Source of the DNA: RGIG3135 sp964477115
GTDB lineage: Bacteria > Actinomycetota > Coriobacteriia > Coriobacteriales > Eggerthellaceae
NCBI GenBank assembly: GCA_964477115.1
Contig: CAYZCY010000044.1
Location: 1-9,951, forward strand
Reading direction: 5' to 3'
Length of the DNA stretch: 9,951 bases
Shown here: positions 6,463 to 9,951 of the stretch, piece by piece
How positions within the stretch are numbered: position 1 is the stretch's first letter
Layout of the letters: the number at the start of each line of letters is the position of its first letter
Program-made: the position numbers and the translations under genes
The notes under the pieces: generated by a model
Seen by the model: only the letters and a program-made list of their open reading frames with translations
Told to the model about the DNA's origin: nothing
The model's database searches: none

Positions 6463-6909
6463 ATGAGGGCAGTTATCCAGCGCGTTTCGAAAGCGCAGGT
6501 CAGCGTTGACGGACGCGTGGTGGGCAGCATCGGTCGCGGCTTTTTGATTTTGCTCGGCGTTGGCCTGAACGACGGAGATGCACAGATCGAGCGCCTGTGG
6601 GGCAAGATCTCCAAGATGCGCATCTTCGAGGACGAAAACCACAAGACCAACCTTTCTCTTACCGACGTCAAAGGCGAGCTTTTGGTGGTTTCCCAGTTCA
6701 CCCTGTACGCAAACTGCAAGAAGGGCAATCGTCCATCCTTCACTGAAGCCGGCTCTCCTGACGAGGCGAATCGCCTGTACGAGCTGTTCGTCGAACGCGC
6801 CCGTCAGGACGTGGAACGCGTCGAGACGGGTGTGTTCGGCGCCATGATGGAGGTTTCTCTGGTAAACGACGGCCCCTTCACCATCTGCCTTGATACCGAC
6901 ACCCTCTAG
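6463..6909 (+). CDS. dtd: D-aminoacyl-tRNA deacylase
   Basis: DTD hydrolyses D-amino acids (and mischarged glycine) from tRNA, keeping translation stereospecific. The protein has 148 residues, standard for the family. It starts MRAVIQRV as family members do and shows the two active-site motifs SQFTLY (77-82) and NDGPFT (135-140, the Gly-cisPro motif, usually NxGPVT), plus the conserved KKGNRPSF (86-93). ATG 6463 was chosen over the in-frame GTG 6379, which would add 28 residues unlike any DTD; GAGGG (6451-6455) lies seven bases before it. It sits 80 bases after uvrB with no terminator and no convincing promoter between them, and its TAG stop is part of the recN ribosome site, so it is probably co-transcribed with both SOS genes. 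Confidence 0.95.
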   Translation: MRAVIQRVSKAQVSVDGRVVGSIGRGFLILLGVGLNDGDAQIERLWGKISKMRIFEDENHKTNLSLTDVKGELLVVSQFTLYANCKKGNRPSFTEAGSPDEANRLYELFVERARQDVERVETGVFGAMMEVSLVNDGPFTICLDTDTL

Positions 6910-6918
6910 GAGGCAACG

Positions 6919-8601
6919 ATGATCGACGAGATTCAGGTCACAAACCTCGCCCTCATCAAAGAGGCGTCCATGACCCCTTCCCGCCGCTTGACCGTGCTCA
7001 CAGGTGAAACCGGCGCGGGTAAGACGGCCCTTCTTTCTGCCTGCAAGCTGCTCATGGGTGCACGAGCTGACAAAAGCGCCGTTCGCGAAGGCGAAAGCGA
7101 AGCCCGCGTGCAGGGCCGCTTCTTCCTGAGCGTGAACCTTGAGGACGCGGCGTCTGGCGAGACTGGTGAGGAAGGTGCGCCCGCGCAGACTGCCATTGAG
7201 GAAGAGCTGGTGGTGAACCGTCGTCTGGGCGCAGATGGCAGATCTCGCGTGTCTGTCAACGGGTCCATGGCCAGCGTGTCGGAGCTTTCCAAGCTGCTTG
7301 GCCCGTGCATCGACTTGTGCGGACAGCACGAGCATCAGACCCTGATGAAGCCTGCGAACCACGCGGTTATCCTGGACGCTTGGGCAACCGATGCTGTGCA
7401 TCCTGTGCATGTTGCCTACAAAGCTGCCTTCAGCGAGGCACGAGCAGCTCAGAGGGAGTATCAGCGTTGCCGTGAGGCCGCAGAGCTATCTTCGGCTCAG
7501 TTGGACGAGGCGCGCTTCGTCTTGCGCCAGATTGACGCCGTTGGCGTGGTCGAAGGCGAATACGAAGAGCTCGTTGAGCTTTTGGGCAAATCCGAGCACG
7601 CTGAATCCTTGGCGCTGGCGGCAAATGAAGCTTATGACGCGCTTTCGGGGGATAGCGGGGCGATCGATGCCGTAAGTCGCGCGGCCGCGGCCCTTCAAGA
7701 GGCATCTCGCCATGACGCATCGCTTGGCGAATATGCCAGCTCGCTTTACGAGGTGAGCTACGTCCTCGAGGACGTAGCTCGCGATTCTTTGGCTTATCGC
7801 GACTCGATTGAATACGATGCCGACCAGCTGGCTGAGATGCAGGATCGCGTGGGCGCCTTGCAGGGTCTGATGCGCACGTACGGTCCGCGCATGCAAGATG
7901 TCATTGCGCGTCGCGAGGAAGCGTTCGAAACTGTGTCAGCCGTCGATGAGGCCGATGAACGCGAGCGGCGCGCTTGCGCCAAGATGGAGGCGGCTGAAGC
8001 TGAGCTTGCCGAATGCGCGCAGGCCCTGCATGAGGCCCGCGAGCAGGCAGCACCGCGTTTTGCCGCCGAGGTGAGCGCCGTGATGGCTCGCTTGCAAATG
8101 GGCAGCGCTGAACTGGAGTGCCGCGTTGACATGTTGGCACGCGAATCCTGGACCTCAGCAGGCCCTGATGCCGTTGAGTTCTTCTTCCGTCCCGGCTCTG
8201 GCATGCAGGCTCGTCCTTTGGCTCGCATTGCCTCCGGCGGTGAGGTCAGCCGCGTCATGTTGGCCGTGAAGGTGGTTCTTGGCGCCGATGATGCTGTCTC
8301 CACTCTGGTGTTCGACGAAGTGGACGCCGGCGTTGGCGGAGCGACGGCCTTGGCTTTGGCCGAAGTGCTTCGCGACCTGGCTGAAACGCATCAGGTGATC
8401 GTGGTGACCCATCTGGCTCAAATCGCCGTGGTGGCGGATTGCCATTACGTGGTGCGCAAGACGGAGTCGGATGTGCCCGAGACCAAGCTTGTTGAGGTGA
8501 CGGGGGAGGACCGTGTTGATGAAATCGCCCGCATGCTCTCGGGAAGCGACACGGAAGCTTCGCGTGCTCATGCACGCGAAATGCTCGCCTGTGGAGCGTA
8601 G
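6919..8601 (+). CDS. recN: DNA repair protein RecN
   Basis: RecN is an SMC-like ATPase that acts early in double-strand break repair. At 560 residues the length is typical. The N-terminal ATPase half carries Walker A GETGAGKT (29-36) and the QHEHQ segment near 135. A long coiled-coil central region (about 165-380, rich in Ala, Glu and Arg) follows. The C-terminal half carries the ABC signature IASGGEVSRVM (437-447), Walker B LVFDEVDAG (463-471, D466/E467) and the switch THLAQIA. The start ATG 6919 has a perfect AGGAGG (6908-6913) five bases ahead that overlaps the dtd stop codon, which implies tight coupling. No separate LexA box is visible, so SOS control would come through the uvrB promoter. 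A perfect 26-bp palindrome (7755-7780) lies in the coiled-coil coding part (residues 278-288). Confidence 0.97.
   Translation: MIDEIQVTNLALIKEASMTPSRRLTVLTGETGAGKTALLSACKLLMGARADKSAVREGESEARVQGRFFLSVNLEDAASGETGEEGAPAQTAIEEELVVNRRLGADGRSRVSVNGSMASVSELSKLLGPCIDLCGQHEHQTLMKPANHAVILDAWATDAVHPVHVAYKAAFSEARAAQREYQRCREAAELSSAQLDEARFVLRQIDAVGVVEGEYEELVELLGKSEHAESLALAANEAYDALSGDSGAIDAVSRAAAALQEASRHDASLGEYASSLYEVSYVLEDVARDSLAYRDSIEYDADQLAEMQDRVGALQGLMRTYGPRMQDVIARREEAFETVSAVDEADERERRACAKMEAAEAELAECAQALHEAREQAAPRFAAEVSAVMARLQMGSAELECRVDMLARESWTSAGPDAVEFFFRPGSGMQARPLARIASGGEVSRVMLAVKVVLGADDAVSTLVFDEVDAGVGGATALALAEVLRDLAETHQVIVVTHLAQIAVVADCHYVVRKTESDVPETKLVEVTGEDRVDEIARMLSGSDTEASRAHAREMLACGA
7755..7780. 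repeat. Perfect 26-bp palindrome inside recN
   Basis: The 13-base arm GAGCTACGTCCTC (7755-7767) is followed with no spacer by its exact reverse complement (7768-7780). A further T-G wobble and a G-C pair (7753-7754 with 7781-7782) extend it to 30 bases. It is read in frame as part of the RecN coiled coil (EVSYVLEDVAR). Confidence 0.9.
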
Positions 8602-8613
8602 GCGGGCGTTTTT
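8583..8613 (+). terminator. Intrinsic terminator overlapping the recN stop codon
   Basis: GCTCGCCT (8583-8590) pairs with AGGCGGGC (8600-8607) in an 8-bp GC-rich stem with one T-G wobble over a nine-base loop, followed by G and five Ts (8609-8613). The TAG stop (8599-8601) lies within it, so the left arm encodes the last RecN residues. It marks the end of the uvrB-dtd-recN transcript. Confidence 0.72.
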
Positions 8614-8650
8614 GCCTGTATTTTGTGGCGAAGTGGAGCATAGAGCCCTA

Positions 8651-8684
8651 TTTTTTGCTCATTTTGCTTGAAGTATGCAAAAAA
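8651..8684. repeat. Nested AT-rich inverted repeats upstream of the envelope gene
   Basis: TTTTTTGC (8651-8658) is repeated in inverted form as GCAAAAAA (8677-8684). The inner TTTTGC (8662-8667) also pairs with GCAAAA (8677-8682) over nine bases. The element is AT-rich compared with its surroundings. A weak promoter could lie here (TTGAAG 8668-8673, 17-base spacer, GATCAT 8691-8696), so the repeats may be an operator for the downstream gene. Confidence 0.5.
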
Positions 8685-8708
8685 GTAGTTGATCATATCT
8701 CTCTACGA

Positions 8709-8774
8709 CTTGCTTCCTCGTAATCGCAGGCTTGCGTTCATCTGCTTCGAGGGGCCTTGGGGCCGTAAAGCAAG
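8709..8774 (+). promoter_or_regulatory. Foldable leader (possible three-way junction) before the envelope gene
   Basis: CTTGCTT (8709-8715) can pair with AAGCAAG (8768-8774), enclosing CCTCG (8716-8720) with CGAGG (8748-8752) and a GGCC/GGCC hairpin (8753-8756 with 8761-8764). A small hairpin CGCA/TGCG (8725-8728 with 8733-8736) sits inside the second helix. The helices abut without unpaired bases on two sides, as in a compact junction. I do not recognise a known riboswitch class, and short helices like these can arise by chance. Confidence 0.35.
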
Positions 8775-8802
8775 GTAACTGCAGGTTGTCGGAAGGTTTG
8801 CC

Positions 8803-9885
8803 TTGGAAACCACTCATATCGGGAGAAAGCTGGTCGCATGCGTGCTTGCATGTGCGTTGCTTCTTTTCTGCCCTGTGCTCCCGCAGACTTCCGCATCGGC
8901 TGTCACCGTAAGCGAGGCGCGTGCGGTGCTTGATTCGGCCGAAGCTCAGATGCAGTCCATCGCCGCAGAGTGCGATGCCCTCACCGCCGAGATCGAAGAG
9001 CTTCAGACGCGCATTGACGAAAACGCCGCTGCGGCGATGATCGTGCAGGAAGCTGTCATTGCTGGTCGTCAGAGGCTTGCCCAGACCGCCGTCTTTGACT
9101 ACCGTGACGGCATGACCGAATCCATGCTGACCCTCGTTCTGGGTTCTGAAAATTTCGACGAACTTCTCCGTAATGTTGATTACGTTGCCAAGATCATGGA
9201 GTTTCATTCCGATGAGGTAGTTGCTCAGAAGGCTCGCAAGGCAGAGCTCGATGCCATCAGCGCCGAGCTTGACCAGCAGAAGCAGGAGCAGGAAGCCGCT
9301 TTGGCTGAGCTTGAGGAAAAGCGTGCGGAAGCGGAGCGCGTGGTGGCATCTGCCGCCGAGCAGCTTGCCAACGCCGAGGCTGCGGAAGCAGCACGTCTTG
9401 CGGCCCTTCAGGCAGCGGCTCAGCAGATGCAGCAGAACCAAAACCAGGGCTCCGTCCCTGAGATCAGCGAAGATGCCAACACCATAGGGCGTCAGGATGT
9501 CGTACCCGAAGGCACGCCCGTCGTCGGCGACAACAACAATGAAAACACCTCTGGCGGTACCTGGTATACCGGCATCGCCTCCGCCTACGGCGGCTCCTCC
9601 GATCCCTCTACGCCCAATCCTGGCACCACCGCAACGGGTGCCGTATGCGACGACAACTCCATGGGCGTCGCCGTTCCCATGTCCATGGCCAACTACCGAT
9701 CCTACTTTGGCCGCACGGTTGAGATTCGCTACAACGGCATGACGGTATACGCCGTGGTGAATGACTGCGGCACCATGGGCAATGGCAGCCGCGTGCTCGA
9801 TCTGCAGCCGGGTGTGTTCAAGGCCTTCGGCTATTCCAACTGCTACGCATGGGGTTTGCGCACGGTCAGCTACCGCTTCCTCTAA
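8803..9885 (+). CDS. Secreted PcsB/CwlO-like coiled-coil protein with C-terminal double-psi beta-barrel (RlpA/3D-like) domain
   Basis: This 360-residue protein probably acts on or binds peptidoglycan outside the cell. It has a signal peptide: basic N-terminus (GRK), hydrophobic core about 10-25, likely cleavage after A33 (SASA-VTV). A long coiled coil at about 34-215 follows, interrupted by SMLTLVLGSENFDELLRNVDYVAKI, cut here to its recognisable core VLGSENFDELL and NVDYVAKI; this is the hallmark of PcsB/CwlO N-terminal domains, which dock on the FtsEX system. A low-complexity linker rich in Q, N and G (about 205-253) leads to a C-terminal domain from W254 with TATGAVCDD, VYAVVNDCG (D321), LDLQPGVF (D333) and three cysteines (C282, C322, C347). 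This resembles RlpA-type double-psi beta-barrels, some of which are lytic transglycosylases. The start is TTG 8803, with GGAAGG (8791-8796) six bases ahead. Enzymatic activity is unproven. Confidence 0.85.
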   Translation: METTHIGRKLVACVLACALLLFCPVLPQTSASAVTVSEARAVLDSAEAQMQSIAAECDALTAEIEELQTRIDENAAAAMIVQEAVIAGRQRLAQTAVFDYRDGMTESMLTLVLGSENFDELLRNVDYVAKIMEFHSDEVVAQKARKAELDAISAELDQQKQEQEAALAELEEKRAEAERVVASAAEQLANAEAAEAARLAALQAAAQQMQQNQNQGSVPEISEDANTIGRQDVVPEGTPVVGDNNNENTSGGTWYTGIASAYGGSSDPSTPNPGTTATGAVCDDNSMGVAVPMSMANYRSYFGRTVEIRYNGMTVYAVVNDCGTMGNGSRVLDLQPGVFKAFGYSNCYAWGLRTVSYRFL

Positions 9886-9921
9886 GACGCGCTCTAGCAC
9901 CCACATCTCACGCGAATGCTC

Positions 9922-9951
9922 GGGCTTACGTAGCGTTAGTACGCTACGCCC
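9922..9951 (+). terminator. Hairpin after the envelope gene, cut by the window edge
   Basis: CGTAGCGT (9929-9936) pairs perfectly with ACGCTACG (9941-9948) over a TAGT loop. In an alternative fold GGGC (9922-9925) also pairs with GCCC (9948-9951), leaving a bulge. It lies 37 bases after the stop codon at 9885. A T-run, if any, would be beyond the window, so terminator status cannot be confirmed. Confidence 0.4.

Noticed and set aside
8659..9906. Minus-strand open frame (415 codons) covering the envelope gene
   Set aside because: The + strand frame has a signal peptide, ribosome site and two recognisable domains. The reverse frame shows none and is explained by codon bias.

Overview
The window looks like chromosomal housekeeping DNA from a GC-rich Gram-positive bacterium, most likely an actinobacterium of the class Coriobacteriia. 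Three things point there: a four-domain ribosomal protein S1; the order rpsA ... coaE - uvrB, which is a known actinobacterial arrangement (it is also found in mycobacteria); and a Gram-positive type LexA box (GAAC-N4-GTTY) in front of uvrB. The genus assignment is inference. All supported genes lie on the + strand. The long minus-strand frames are shadows caused by codon bias.

Layout. (1) 1-333 is the 3' end of a heptad-repeat protein cut by the window edge. (2) 406-663 is a small four-cysteine TSCPD-family protein. (3) 664-1007 is a 344-bp non-coding region with a hairpin, an extended -10 promoter and a structured leader ending in a 9-codon upstream ORF that overlaps the rpsA start. (4) 1008-2210 is rpsA (TTG start), closed by a textbook intrinsic terminator. 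(5) 2448-4102 is the two-gene operon mnmA-coaE (ATGA overlap), with its own candidate promoter and a terminator hairpin. (6) 4174-8601 is a likely SOS operon: LexA box/promoter, uvrB, dtd, recN, ending in a terminator that includes the recN stop codon. (7) 8602-8802 is an intergenic region with nested inverted repeats and a foldable leader. (8) 8803-9885 is a secreted protein (TTG start) with a PcsB/CwlO-like coiled coil joined to a double-psi beta-barrel domain. (9) A hairpin lies at the right edge.

How the genes fit together: rpsA, mnmA and dtd serve translation (mRNA binding, tRNA wobble thiolation, removal of D-amino acids from tRNA). coaE completes coenzyme A synthesis. uvrB and recN repair DNA and probably share LexA control, with dtd carried between them. 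The last gene is a predicted cell-envelope factor.

I found no mobile element, CRISPR array, tRNA or rRNA, and no clear undescribed multi-gene system. The observations most worth a second look are a perfect 26-bp palindrome inside recN, the rpsA leader with its overlapping mini-ORF, the three-way-junction leader of the envelope gene, and dtd inside an SOS operon.
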